Origin: Actinomycetes bacterium
Lineage (GTDB): Bacteria; Actinomycetota; Actinomycetes; Propionibacteriales; Propionibacteriaceae
Reading direction: 5' to 3'
Assembly: GCA_023443125.1 (NCBI GenBank)
Contig: JAEZVO010000021.1
Coordinates: 35,472 to 99,471 of the forward strand
DNA: 64,000 bases
The translations under genes were made by a program, and so were the position numbers. This document shows, in pieces, positions 50,153-58,989 of the stretch. The notes beneath the pieces were generated by a model, which saw nothing but the letters and a program-made list of their open reading frames with translations, did no database searches and was not told the origin of the DNA. Every line of letters begins with the position of its first letter. Position 1 is the first letter of the stretch.

Positions 50153-50229
50153 GTCGTCCTCCTCATGTGGTTGGACTAGTTCCACCCTTACATGCTGCGG
50201 GGCCACATTCGAGAGGGATATCGAAAAAA

Positions 50230-50305
50230 TGACCGTTATCCTCCACCAGAAGCGGTAGCCACCCCCGATTCAAGAAATTTTTTCAGGTGTGGAGGATAAC
50301 GGTCA
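50230..50305 (-). terminator. Long palindromic repeat, copy B (TGACCGTTATCCTCCAC family)
   Basis: Perfect 17 bp arms at 50230-50246 and 50289-50305. On the minus strand it starts 8 bp after the pta stop and is followed by TTTTTT, the form of an intrinsic terminator. The arm is shared with the copy at 45995; the loop differs in sequence. Confidence 0.75.
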
Positions 50306-50313
50306 GATTGGGG

Positions 50314-52362
50314 TCAGAGGTGCTGGGCTTGCACTGCGGTGATGGACACCGCGAGCACGATTTCCTCGACGCTCGCCCCCGACGACGTGTCGTTGATGGC
50401 TTTGCCGAGCCCTTGCAGGATGGGCCCGACGGCGACCGCGCCGGAGTGGCGCGCGACGGCCTTGTAGGTGTTGTTTCCTGTGCTGAGGTCGGGGAACACG
50501 AACACCGTCGCCTGCCCGGCTACCTCGGAGCCTGGCATCTTCCGGTCGGCGACCTTCGCGTCGACGGCGGCGTCGAACTGCATTGGCCCGTCGATCTTCA
50601 GCTCGGGGCGCCGTTCACGCACCAAGTCGATGGCCTCACTGATGCGCTCGCTTTCCGCATTCTCGCCGCGTCCCGTGGAGTACGAGAGCATCGCGACGCG
50701 CGGCTCGACGTCGAAGTAGCTGGCGGTTTCGGCGGAACTCAACGCGATGTCCGCGAGCTCCTGCGCCGTCGGATGGGGGTTGACAGCGCAGTCGGCGTAG
50801 ACGAGCACCCGGTCGGCCATGCACATCAGGAACGATCCAGACACGACGCTGACGTCGTCGCGCATCCCGACAGTGTCGAGCGCAGGGCGGAGCGTGGCGT
50901 CGGTGTTGGTGTTGATGCCGGTGACCATGCCATCGGCCATGCCGAGCTGCACCATCATCGAGCCGAATGTGTTCACGTCGGTGAGCGCCGCGCGCGCATC
51001 GTCGACGGAGGTCTCGGGGTGCAGCTTGCGGTAGCCGTCGGTGAGGCGATCGAGCACCGTCGCATCCGTGGGGCTCACCACCTCAGCGCCAGAGAGGTTC
51101 AGTCCCAGCTGCGACGCGCGCCTGGAGATCGCGCCCGACTCACCGATGAGGACGATGTCTGCCACACCGCGGGTCATCACCACCGACGCGGCCTGCAGCA
51201 CGCGATCGTCGTCGGTGTTGGTGAGGATGATGCGACGATGCTGCGCGCGCGCCATCTGCATGAGCTGGTGCTCGAACATCGTCGGGGTGCGAAGATCGGT
51301 GCGGGGCAGGTCGATGGCGGCGAGGAGCTGCTCGCGGTCGACGTAGGAGGCGAACAGGTTGCGGGCGGCTTCGATCTTCCTCGGCGACGAGGTGGAGAAG
51401 CTGTGCACCGACTGCAGCTTGGCGGCGGTGGAGAAGGTGTCCTGCTTCGTGATGCCGATCGGGAGATCGATGTTGGCATCGACGAAGAGCTTCCGCATCG
51501 ACTCGGGAATTTCGAACCCGCCGGTGAGGATGAGCGAGGCGAGCGGCCCGTACTCCGGCGAGCGGTGCGCCATGATGAGCGCGGGCACGAGCTCGAGGCG
51601 GTCGGCGGGAAACACCACCGTCGCTTCGCGCTGGAGGTGCGGCAGCAAGTTGGGCAGCGTCATCGCGCCAACGATGGTGTGCAGCGCTTCGCCCTTCAGC
51701 AGCGCCTCGTTACCGCGCCAGAACTGGACGCCGGCGGCATCGAACTGCTGCTGCACGGTGGGTGCGTTGAGCATGGCCGAGTAGGGAACGACGGCGACGG
51801 GCACGTCGCGGATGGCGCGTAGTGCGCTGGCGTACTCGTCGCGATCGGCGGGGTTGGCCTGCGTGCCGACGATGGAGATCACGGTGTTGTGGTGGGCCTC
51901 GAACGCTTCGACGGCGCCTTCCGTGCGGCGCTGCACCTCGTCGGGAGAGTACCCGGCGAGAGAGGTGACGAAGAGCACCGGCGCGTTGAGGTTTGCGGCG
52001 AGCAGGGAGTTACGGTCGAGTTCCTGCGTCGACTCGATGTCGGAGTAGTCGGAGCCGACGATGACCATGGCGTCGCATTGCTCCGCCAGCGTGGTGTATT
52101 TGTGGACGATGGTCTCCATCGCCGCGAGGGGGTCGTCGGCGTACTGCTTGTAGGTGACACCGAGCGCAGAGGCGAGCGTCTGCTTCGAGTTTCGGTGGCT
52201 GAGCAGGGCTTCGGCCACCTGGTCTTCGTCGAGAGAGTGCACCAGGGGACGGAACACGCCGACGGTTTTCACGCGGCTCGAGAACAACTCGAGCACGCCC
52301 AAGGCGATGGCCGACTTGGTTACCTGCCGCTCTGCAGCCGAGATATACACGCTTTTCGTCAC
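50314..52362 (-). CDS. pta: Phosphate acetyltransferase (long, DRTGG-containing form)
   Basis: Interconverts acetyl-CoA and acetyl phosphate. 682 aa, the long three-domain type. An N-terminal P-loop-like domain ('YISAAERQVTKSAIALGVLE'), a central DRTGG domain (about 210-320), and the C-terminal catalytic PTA_PTB domain with 'RGVADIVLIGESGAISRRAS', 'ADGMVTGIN' and 'DCAVNPHPTAQELADIA'. ATG at 52362. The usual partner ackA is not adjacent on either side. Confidence 0.94.
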   Translation of the reverse strand: MTKSVYISAAERQVTKSAIALGVLELFSSRVKTVGVFRPLVHSLDEDQVAEALLSHRNSKQTLASALGVTYKQYADDPLAAMETIVHKYTTLAEQCDAMVIVGSDYSDIESTQELDRNSLLAANLNAPVLFVTSLAGYSPDEVQRRTEGAVEAFEAHHNTVISIVGTQANPADRDEYASALRAIRDVPVAVVPYSAMLNAPTVQQQFDAAGVQFWRGNEALLKGEALHTIVGAMTLPNLLPHLQREATVVFPADRLELVPALIMAHRSPEYGPLASLILTGGFEIPESMRKLFVDANIDLPIGITKQDTFSTAAKLQSVHSFSTSSPRKIEAARNLFASYVDREQLLAAIDLPRTDLRTPTMFEHQLMQMARAQHRRIILTNTDDDRVLQAASVVMTRGVADIVLIGESGAISRRASQLGLNLSGAEVVSPTDATVLDRLTDGYRKLHPETSVDDARAALTDVNTFGSMMVQLGMADGMVTGINTNTDATLRPALDTVGMRDDVSVVSGSFLMCMADRVLVYADCAVNPHPTAQELADIALSSAETASYFDVEPRVAMLSYSTGRGENAESERISEAIDLVRERRPELKIDGPMQFDAAVDAKVADRKMPGSEVAGQATVFVFPDLSTGNNTYKAVARHSGAVAVGPILQGLGKAINDTSSGASVEEIVLAVSITAVQAQHL

Positions 52363-52417
52363 GCTGTCAGCCTAGCGAAAGACCCGCAATCTCGAGGCGC
52401 GTATCCAGCGAAGCTCA

Positions 52418-52467
52418 AGACAGATCAAGTTGGTGGTGGGTAGACGAGCCACGAACTTGATCTATCT
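52418..52467. repeat. Inverted repeat after Mrp operon
   Basis: Arms AGACAGATCAAGTT (52418-52431) and AACTTGATCTATCT (52454-52467) pair with one mismatch around a 22 nt loop. It lies 25 bp beyond the mrpG stop and 56 bp before the pta start, so it may end the Mrp transcript. No T-run. Confidence 0.6.
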
Positions 52468-52491
52468 CGCAAGGCGCCGCGAGTGCGACGA

Positions 52492-52842
52492 TTACTTGGG
52501 CTGCTTGACGTCCGCGAGGTCGTCGGCGAGGTCGTCGGTGATGAGGTTGCGACGGGGGATCAGCCCGGAGCGATACGAGCTGCGGGCCACCATGCTGGCC
52601 GACACCGGCGCGGTGAGCAGCTGAAACCCGATGGCGAGCACCGCGACGAACAACGCCCACCAGGTGCGTACCCCGAGCGCCACGCCGAGACAGATGCAGG
52701 TCATGCCCAGCACCTGCGGCTTCGTGATGGCGTGCAGCTTGGTGAGCACGTCGGGGAACCGGATCAGCGCCACGGCGGCGGCGAAGCACAGGAATGCGCC
52801 GAGCAGCACGAAGATGGCTGCGAGGAGATCGAGCACGATCAT
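52492..52842 (-). CDS. mrpG: Na+/H+ antiporter subunit G (MrpG/MnhG)
   Basis: Small subunit of the Mrp multi-subunit monovalent cation/proton antiporter. 116 aa, three helices, with the family core 'ALIRFPDVLTKLHAITKPQV' (usually RFPDxxTRxHAxTK). A short hydrophilic tail ends the protein. Overlaps mrpF by 4 nt. Last gene of the operon. Confidence 0.92.
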   Translation of the reverse strand: MIVLDLLAAIFVLLGAFLCFAAAVALIRFPDVLTKLHAITKPQVLGMTCICLGVALGVRTWWALFVAVLAIGFQLLTAPVSASMVARSSYRSGLIPRRNLITDDLADDLADVKQPK

Positions 52843-53147
52843 TTCTGGGCCTCCTTCTTGTCATCTGAGCGACGGTGCACGACGCGCTCGCCCACCATGC
52901 GCGCGACGGAGACGGCGCCGGTGAATCCGAGCATCGACAGCAGCAGGATCATGGCAATCTCGGTGTCTTGCCGCTTCGCGACGGCCCACACACCCACCGC
53001 GGCGATCACCACGGCGACGAGGAGGTCGGAGCTGATGGAGCGATCGAGCTGGCTGGGGCCGGTGGCGATACGTTCGACGGCGATCAGCGCCGAGAACGTG
53101 AGCAGCACGACGGCCACACCCAACACGATGGTGATGACGAAGTTCAT
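52839..53147 (-). CDS. mrpF: Na+/H+ antiporter subunit F (MrpF/MnhF)
   Basis: 102 aa, three helices. 'ERIATGPSQLDRSISSDLLV' is the family signature (RxxxGPxxxDRxxxxD) and 'DTEIAMILLLSMLGFTGAVS' the third helix. Overlaps both neighbours by 4 nt, indicating tight coupling. Confidence 0.92.
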   Translation of the reverse strand: MNFVITIVLGVAVVLLTFSALIAVERIATGPSQLDRSISSDLLVAVVIAAVGVWAVAKRQDTEIAMILLLSMLGFTGAVSVARMVGERVVHRRSDDKKEAQK

Positions 53148-53866
53148 CGACGTCTGCCTCCCTCCGTGTCGGCGGCGGCGTCAGCCTCGCCAGCACCAAG
53201 CCCTGCGGCGACCTCATCGGTGGCGATGGATTCCTCGTCGCCCGAATCCTGCTCGACGGCGTCAGCTTCTTCGGCGTCCCAGTCGGTGGCGGGGGCCACC
53301 GTCGGAGTAGCCACTGCATCCTCGAAGGCGGCGATCTCTTCCTTCGAGCCGATGGCGCGCACCAGCCGGCGCTCCACGCCGATCACCATCTCGTAAATGT
53401 CGTCTTCGGTCAGCTCGTGCATGCCGACGCAGTGCAGATACAGGCGCCTAGGGTGCCGCACGACTTCCACGACGACGGTGCCCGGCACCAGCGAAATCAG
53501 CGAGGCGACGCCGGTTTGGTGGAGGTCATCGTCGGTATGGAGGTCGACGCTGAGCAGCGACGAGTGGAGGTTGACGTCGCGCTCGAAGATGTAGCCGATC
53601 AACCGGATAGACGACACGGTGAGGTCTGCGAACAGATGGGTGACAAGGTGGATCAGCCCCAACGGATGCAGCCGACCCTGCCAGTAGATGGGCGGGAGCG
53701 GGAAGACCATGCCGATAATCCAGCCCAGCAGCGCGCCGGAGATGAGGATGAACGGGCTGAAGCTCGCCCACAAGAACGCCCAGAACAGGGCGCTGATCAC
53801 CATCACCGCAGGCCGGAACCGGAACCTGCTCACGTGGTAGCGCTGGCGGAACTTCGACGGCTTCAT
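53144..53866 (-). CDS. mrpE: Na+/H+ antiporter subunit E (MrpE/MnhE), long form
   Basis: 240 aa against the usual 160-180. The MrpE core, with N-terminal helices and 'VSLVPGTVVVEVVRHPRRLY' and 'CVGMHEL', occupies the first 170 residues. A C-terminal extension of about 60 residues is strongly acidic, rich in Glu, Asp and Ala ('EEADAVEQDSGDEESIATDE'). The extension is cytoplasmic by topology and of unknown role. Confidence 0.88.
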   Translation of the reverse strand: MKPSKFRQRYHVSRFRFRPAVMVISALFWAFLWASFSPFILISGALLGWIIGMVFPLPPIYWQGRLHPLGLIHLVTHLFADLTVSSIRLIGYIFERDVNLHSSLLSVDLHTDDDLHQTGVASLISLVPGTVVVEVVRHPRRLYLHCVGMHELTEDDIYEMVIGVERRLVRAIGSKEEIAAFEDAVATPTVAPATDWDAEEADAVEQDSGDEESIATDEVAAGLGAGEADAAADTEGGRRR

Positions 53867-55392
53867 CGCACCCCCTCCGGCAACACGGTGGACACGTACG
53901 CCTGGTTACGGATGGACTCGGCAGCCCGCTCCGCGTAGCCGTACAGCGGGCCAGCCAGGAACGTCAACGCCAGGGAGAACGCGACGAGCACCCCCGTCGC
54001 GAACACCATCATGGGAGGCATGTAGCGGGGGTCATCGTCGTGGTCGGAGGCCTCTTCTTCGACGGCGGACCGCTCCGGCGTGACACCCCAGAACGCGCGG
54101 TTCCACACCTTGGCCATGCACATCAAGGTGAGCAACGACGTGGCGACCCCGCCGATCATCGTCACCCACACGAGCGTGCCTCCGTACTCGGCGCCCGCCT
54201 GCAGCAGTCCGACCTTCCCGATGAAGCCCGAGAGCGGAGGAATGCCGCCCAGGTTCATCGCGGGCACGAAGAACAGCATCGCCAACACCGGCGAGACCTT
54301 GAGCAGGCCGCCCAACCCGTCGAGCGACGACGTGCCTCCCCGCCGCTCGATGAGGCCAGTCACAAGGAACAGCGCGGCCTGAATGGTGATGTGGTGCGCG
54401 GTGTAGAAAATGGTGGCCGCGAGCCCCGTGTGGCTCGCCAGCGAGATGCCGAACACCATGTAGCCCAGGTGGGAGACGAGCGTGAACGACAACATTCGCT
54501 TGATCTCCACCTGCGCCAACGCGCCCAGGATGCCCAACACCATCGTGAGCAGCGCCGCCACCATGAGCAGGTTGCTCAGGGGCGAGTTGGGGAATAGGAG
54601 GGTCTGCGTGCGGATGATGGCGTAGATGCCTACCTTGGTGAGCAACCCGGCGAAGACGGCGGTGACGGGGGCGGGCGCCGTCGGGTAGGAGTCGGGCAGC
54701 CAGCTGAACAGCGGGAACACCGCCGCCTTGATGGAGAACGTCACCAGCAGCATGCTTTGCAGCAGGAGCTGCACAGGCTCGCTGAGTTGACCGAGCCGGA
54801 TGGACAGCTGCGCCATGTTCACCGTGCCGGTGGCCGCGTACACCGCGGCTAGGGAAGTGAGGAACAGCGTCGAGCTGAGCAGTGACACCACGACGTAGGT
54901 GGTGCCGGCGCGGATGCGCTCCTTCGTGCCGCCCAGGGTGAGCAGCACGTAGGAGGAGAACAGGAAGATTTCGAAACCGACGAAGAGGTTGAATAGGTCG
55001 CCGGCCAGGAACGCGTTCGAGATGCCCGCCATGAGCAGCAGGAACGTCGGGTGGAAGATCGACACGGGTGTCTCCCGTTTGATCTCATCCTGGTCCTGCC
55101 CCGTCGAGAACAGCAACACCGACAGCGCGACGACGCTTGCGACGAGCAGCATGAGCGCGCTCAGTCGGTCGACGACCAGCGAGATGCCGAGCGGCACCGG
55201 CCAGTCGCCGATCCACAGCGCGAGGGCACCGTACCGGTCGGTGAGCACGATGAAGACGGCGGCGATGACCGCGACGCCCGTGAGCGAGCCAATCGAGATG
55301 ATGCGCTGGACGATGGGGCGCCTGGGGAACAGCAGCGTGACGGCCGCGCTGAAGAACGTGAGCAGCACGGGTACGGGGATGAGGTTCGTCAT
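53863..55392 (-). CDS. mrpD: Na+/H+ antiporter subunit D (MrpD/MnhD)
   Basis: 509 aa proton-translocating subunit homologous to complex I NuoM/NuoN. About 14 helices. 'NLFVGFEIFLFSSYVLLTLG' holds the conserved Glu on helix 5 (NLFVxFE), and 'SIKAAVFPLFSWLPDSYPTA' the Lys of helix 7. 'MLSFTLVSHLGYMVFGISLA' carries the second conserved segment. Overlaps mrpC and mrpE by 4 nt. Confidence 0.94.
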   Translation of the reverse strand: MTNLIPVPVLLTFFSAAVTLLFPRRPIVQRIISIGSLTGVAVIAAVFIVLTDRYGALALWIGDWPVPLGISLVVDRLSALMLLVASVVALSVLLFSTGQDQDEIKRETPVSIFHPTFLLLMAGISNAFLAGDLFNLFVGFEIFLFSSYVLLTLGGTKERIRAGTTYVVVSLLSSTLFLTSLAAVYAATGTVNMAQLSIRLGQLSEPVQLLLQSMLLVTFSIKAAVFPLFSWLPDSYPTAPAPVTAVFAGLLTKVGIYAIIRTQTLLFPNSPLSNLLMVAALLTMVLGILGALAQVEIKRMLSFTLVSHLGYMVFGISLASHTGLAATIFYTAHHITIQAALFLVTGLIERRGGTSSLDGLGGLLKVSPVLAMLFFVPAMNLGGIPPLSGFIGKVGLLQAGAEYGGTLVWVTMIGGVATSLLTLMCMAKVWNRAFWGVTPERSAVEEEASDHDDDPRYMPPMMVFATGVLVAFSLALTFLAGPLYGYAERAAESIRNQAYVSTVLPEGVR

Positions 55393-55817
55393 TCGCTCAC
55401 CACATCCTCACCGGTGTCGGAGAAGTGCGTTTCCTCGTAGGAATCGGACTGTTCATCGGCCTCGGCAAGCTCGCGGATGCGGCGGTCTTCGACGTCGTCG
55501 GCCACCTCGTCGTGCCCGCTCAGCTGGAAGCTTCGGTAGGCGAGTGCGAGTAGGAACGCGGTGACGGCCATGGTGATGACGATGGCGGTGAGCACCATGG
55601 CCTGGGGGAGCGGATCGGCGGTGGTGTTCTCGTCGAAGAGTCCCGAAATGGGTGGGGTGCCCGGGCTGCCGGAGGCGACGAGGAAGAGCAGGTTCACCCC
55701 GTTGCTGGCGAGAATCACACCGAGCAGAATGCGGGTCAGCGAGCGCTCGAGCATCAGGTACACACCGCAGGCAACGAGGATGCCGGCCGTGATGGCGAGG
55801 ACGAGGTTGGCGCTCAT
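55389..55817 (-). CDS. mrpC: Na+/H+ antiporter subunit C (MrpC/MnhC)
   Basis: 142 aa NuoK-like subunit with three helices: 'LVLAITAGILVACGVYLMLE', 'RILLGVILASNGVNLLFLVA' and 'VLTAIVITMAVTAFLLALAY'. 'DPLPQAMVLTAIVI' is the family hallmark. The acidic C-terminal tail of about 35 residues is longer than average. Confidence 0.93.
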   Translation of the reverse strand: MSANLVLAITAGILVACGVYLMLERSLTRILLGVILASNGVNLLFLVASGSPGTPPISGLFDENTTADPLPQAMVLTAIVITMAVTAFLLALAYRSFQLSGHDEVADDVEDRRIRELAEADEQSDSYEETHFSDTGEDVVSE

Positions 55818-58747
55818 CGGTACCTACTTCCCGGCAGCGCCTTCGTCGAATCTGCGAGTGGTGTGGGGGCGCGGTCTTGTAGCTGGTGGGTGTCGATGCC
55901 CGAGCCTAGGCTGCGCGCCAGGTCGAGGAGGGTGCCCACGACGACGAGGTACACGCCGATGTCGAACACCGTCGACGTCACCAGGTGCAGCTCGCCCATG
56001 AAGAAGTACTCCTGGCCGAAGAGCGTGATGGTGTCGGGGCCAGGCAGGTTGAGGTACACGTCGTAGCTTTGGAAGATTGCGCCACCGAAGAAGACGGGTG
56101 CGATAGCGGTGCCGATCGCCAGGAGTAAGCCGGTGCCCAGGAGGCGGCCTGCGTCGAAGGGGACGGCGTCGTCGAGCTCGTGGCGGCCGGCGGACAGGTA
56201 GCGCATCATGAGCGCCATGCCCGCGACGAGCCCGCCTGCGAAACCGCCGCCTGGCTCGTTGTGACCGGAGATGAGCAGGTAGACACTCATCAGCACCAGC
56301 AGCCAGAACAGGAACCGGGTGACCACCTCGAAAATCAGCGACCGGGCGAACGGCGACATCGTCTGACCGGCGCGCAGCCAGACCGCGGGCGACGTGTCCG
56401 CTTCGATCTTGCGCTCGTCGGATGCCAGCGACAACGTCGGCTTGACCTCGCCCGCACGGGTTTGGAGGAAGATCAGCGACGCCACACCTGTCGCGGCGAT
56501 GACAAGCACGGAGATCTCGCCGAAGGTGTCCCAGGCGCGGGTGTCGACGAGGGCGACGTTGACGATGTTGTGCCCGAAACCGATCTCGTAGGCGGCCGTG
56601 TACCAGGCCTTTGAGACGGGAGCATTGAGGCGTGCACCGGCCGCGACGAGCGCGATCAGCGTGACTGTCGTTCCCACCGCCGCGGCGAGCAGCACTCGCC
56701 ACCACCGAGACGAGCTGAGCGGGCGGTTGGTGAAGTAGCGAGGAAGTTTGCGCACGACGAGCACGAACACCACGAGTGACACCGTCTCGACGAGCAGCTG
56801 GGTGAGGGCTAGGTCGGGTGCGCCCCACATCACGAACAGCAATGCGAGGCCGTACCCCGTCGCGCCGGTGAGCATGATGCCACGCACGCGCCCGCGAGAT
56901 TTCGCGGCGGAGAGTGCGGCTGCGACGATCACGCAGCACACCGCGAGCTGGGAGAGGGAATCACCCCAGCGTACGTGCGGCCAAAAGCGGATATCCATGA
57001 GCGCCACGACACTCAGCACCACGAAGGTGACGAGGATGGTGCCCAGGTAGACCGGCAGCGAACCGCGCTGAATGCGGGCGGTCGTCTCCACCGCGAGGCG
57101 GTCGAGGAGGCGCATTGAGGCGTGGTACATGTCCTCCATCGACGTCGACTTCGGGAACGTGGCCTGAATGCGCGCGATGTCAGAGCGGAAGAGGAAGAGC
57201 GCCACGCCGGAGACCAACGCGATCGCCGACATGATGAGCGGGGCGGTCACGCCGTGCCATAGGGCGAAGCCATGCGGATGCTCGCCCAGCTTGACCGTAT
57301 CCGCGTGCATTGCCAGCGCCGTCGTGAGCGGACCGCCGAGGAAACCGCCCGCCAGCGACGCCGCTGCGAGCAGGCCGGGAATGGCGGTCATCGTCACCGC
57401 GGGGGAGTGCCACTGGAGCTCAGGCGCATCGTCCTTCGACGCGAACGCCCCCCACCACCAGCGCAGCGAGTACGCGACGGTGAGGGCCGAACCGAACACG
57501 AGCGCGGTGGCCAGGAACATGCCCGCGAGCGGGGTGATGGCGTACTGATCGCCGCGCACGAGGTACACGATGGACTCGAACGCCGACTCCTTGGTGACGA
57601 AGCCGATCAGTGGCGGCATGCCGGCCATGGAGAGGGCAGCGAGGCCACCCACCGTCGCGAGGATGGGAGCGCGACGTCCTACGCCGCTCAGCTGGGTGAG
57701 GTCGCGGGTGCCCGAGCTGTGGTCGATGATGCCGACCGTCATGAACAGTGTCGACTTGAACAGCGAGTGCGCCACCACCATGCCGAGCCCGGCCAGCATG
57801 CCGGCCCGCGTGCCCATGCCCACCAACAGCACCATGAAGCCCAGCTGGGAGACGGTGCCGTAGGCGAGTAGCAGCTTGAGGTCGGTTTGCCGAAGCGCCC
57901 GCCAACCGCCGACGACCATCGTCGCCGCACCGAGCACCAACACCGTCGGGCGCCAATATGGGACGTCGGAGAACGCCGGCGCGAGCACTGCGACGAGGTA
58001 CACGCCGGCTTTCACCATGGCGGCGGCATGGAGGTAAGCAGAGATGGGGGTGGGGGCAGCCATCGCGCCCGGCAACCAGAAATGGAAAGGGATCAGTGCT
58101 GATTTGGTGAGCGCCCCGACGAGCATCATGAGCGCGCCTGCGCCGGCGAGGGGCGTGAGTGGCGGGTTGTCGACGATGGCGCTCAGCGAGTAGGTGCCCG
58201 TTTGGTGTCCGAGTGCGACGATGCCGAGCAGCATGGTGAGGCCACCCGCGGTGGTGACCACCATGGCGGTGTGCGCGGCGCCGCGGTTTGCTCGTCGGGT
58301 GGGGTCGTGGCCGATGAGGAGGTAAGAAAAGATGGTGGTGAGTTCCCAGAAGATGAACAGCACCACGAGATTGTCGGCCGTGACAAGGCCAATCATCGCC
58401 CCAGCGAAGGCCAGGAGGACGCCGCCGGAGAGGTTCGGCATCGTGTTGCCGAAGTACCAGCGGCAATACAGCAGCACGAGCACGCCGATGACGGAGACGA
58501 TCAACCCCAACAGCCACTGAATGAGCCCGATGCGGAAGTGCAGCTGGACGTTCAGGCTGGGTATCCATTGGTACGTCTCGGTGAGCGCGCCGCCGGCGAG
58601 CACCGTCGGGGCGTGCGCAATGAGGTAGGCCGCGGTGGCGAGCGGGGGAAGCGCGAGGACGAAGAACGTGCGGGTACGGAGAATTCGGGAGAGGGCAGGC
58701 GTTGCCATCGCCAGGATCGCGTGAGCGGTGAGCAGAGCGATCAGCAC
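55814..58747 (-). CDS. mrpA: Na+/H+ antiporter subunit A fused to subunit B (MrpAB)
   Basis: 977 aa. The NuoL-like part (to about 480) has 'NLVVLFIFWELTTIFSYLLI' with the conserved Glu and 'KSALIPFHFWLPGAMAAPTP' with Lys. The MrpA C-terminal extension (about 500-760, including a DUF4040-like stretch 'LALLFVMWGAPDLALTQLLV') follows. The last 150 residues are MrpB: 'FWLLVLMSVYLLISGHNEPG' and 'GFAGGLVAGMALMMRYLS'. A/B fusion occurs in many actinomycete Mrp operons. First gene of a six-gene, overlapping set A(B)-C-D-E-F-G for Na+ export and pH homeostasis. Confidence 0.94.
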   Translation of the reverse strand: MLIALLTAHAILAMATPALSRILRTRTFFVLALPPLATAAYLIAHAPTVLAGGALTETYQWIPSLNVQLHFRIGLIQWLLGLIVSVIGVLVLLYCRWYFGNTMPNLSGGVLLAFAGAMIGLVTADNLVVLFIFWELTTIFSYLLIGHDPTRRANRGAAHTAMVVTTAGGLTMLLGIVALGHQTGTYSLSAIVDNPPLTPLAGAGALMMLVGALTKSALIPFHFWLPGAMAAPTPISAYLHAAAMVKAGVYLVAVLAPAFSDVPYWRPTVLVLGAATMVVGGWRALRQTDLKLLLAYGTVSQLGFMVLLVGMGTRAGMLAGLGMVVAHSLFKSTLFMTVGIIDHSSGTRDLTQLSGVGRRAPILATVGGLAALSMAGMPPLIGFVTKESAFESIVYLVRGDQYAITPLAGMFLATALVFGSALTVAYSLRWWWGAFASKDDAPELQWHSPAVTMTAIPGLLAAASLAGGFLGGPLTTALAMHADTVKLGEHPHGFALWHGVTAPLIMSAIALVSGVALFLFRSDIARIQATFPKSTSMEDMYHASMRLLDRLAVETTARIQRGSLPVYLGTILVTFVVLSVVALMDIRFWPHVRWGDSLSQLAVCCVIVAAALSAAKSRGRVRGIMLTGATGYGLALLFVMWGAPDLALTQLLVETVSLVVFVLVVRKLPRYFTNRPLSSSRWWRVLLAAAVGTTVTLIALVAAGARLNAPVSKAWYTAAYEIGFGHNIVNVALVDTRAWDTFGEISVLVIAATGVASLIFLQTRAGEVKPTLSLASDERKIEADTSPAVWLRAGQTMSPFARSLIFEVVTRFLFWLLVLMSVYLLISGHNEPGGGFAGGLVAGMALMMRYLSAGRHELDDAVPFDAGRLLGTGLLLAIGTAIAPVFFGGAIFQSYDVYLNLPGPDTITLFGQEYFFMGELHLVTSTVFDIGVYLVVVGTLLDLARSLGSGIDTHQLQDRAPTPLADSTKALPGSRYR

Positions 58748-58899
58748 ACGATTCCTCTCTCCCGTCGCGCCGAAGATGTTGTCAGCCTATCGGCCGCGTG
58801 GCGAGCGTTCAATGAAGTTTCATTTCTTGGATGAGGTGGGTGGGTGCCGTTGGTGGTCGTTGATGCCGTCGACTGCGGGGGCTGGGTTCGCCGAGTGAA

Positions 58900-58978
58900 A
58901 CTGCAAAACTCGCCAACAGTTGAAGCGCTCACGCGTGATTGCCACGGGAGACGATCGACTGTTGGCGAGTTTTGCAGT
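58900..58978. repeat. Perfect 21 bp inverted repeat with 37 nt loop
   Basis: Arms at 58900-58920 and 58958-58978 are exact complements; the core is GCAAAACTCGCCAACAGT. It lies 11 bp beyond the stop of the methyltransferase gene (minus strand) and 152 bp before the mrpA start. It may stop transcription entering the Mrp operon, but no T-run is present. Confidence 0.8.
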
Positions 58979-58989
58979 GTTGATTGACG

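Noticed and set aside
50287..51822. 511-codon plus-strand open frame opposite pta
   Set aside because: Antisense shadow of a well-conserved enzyme gene; no recognisable motif.
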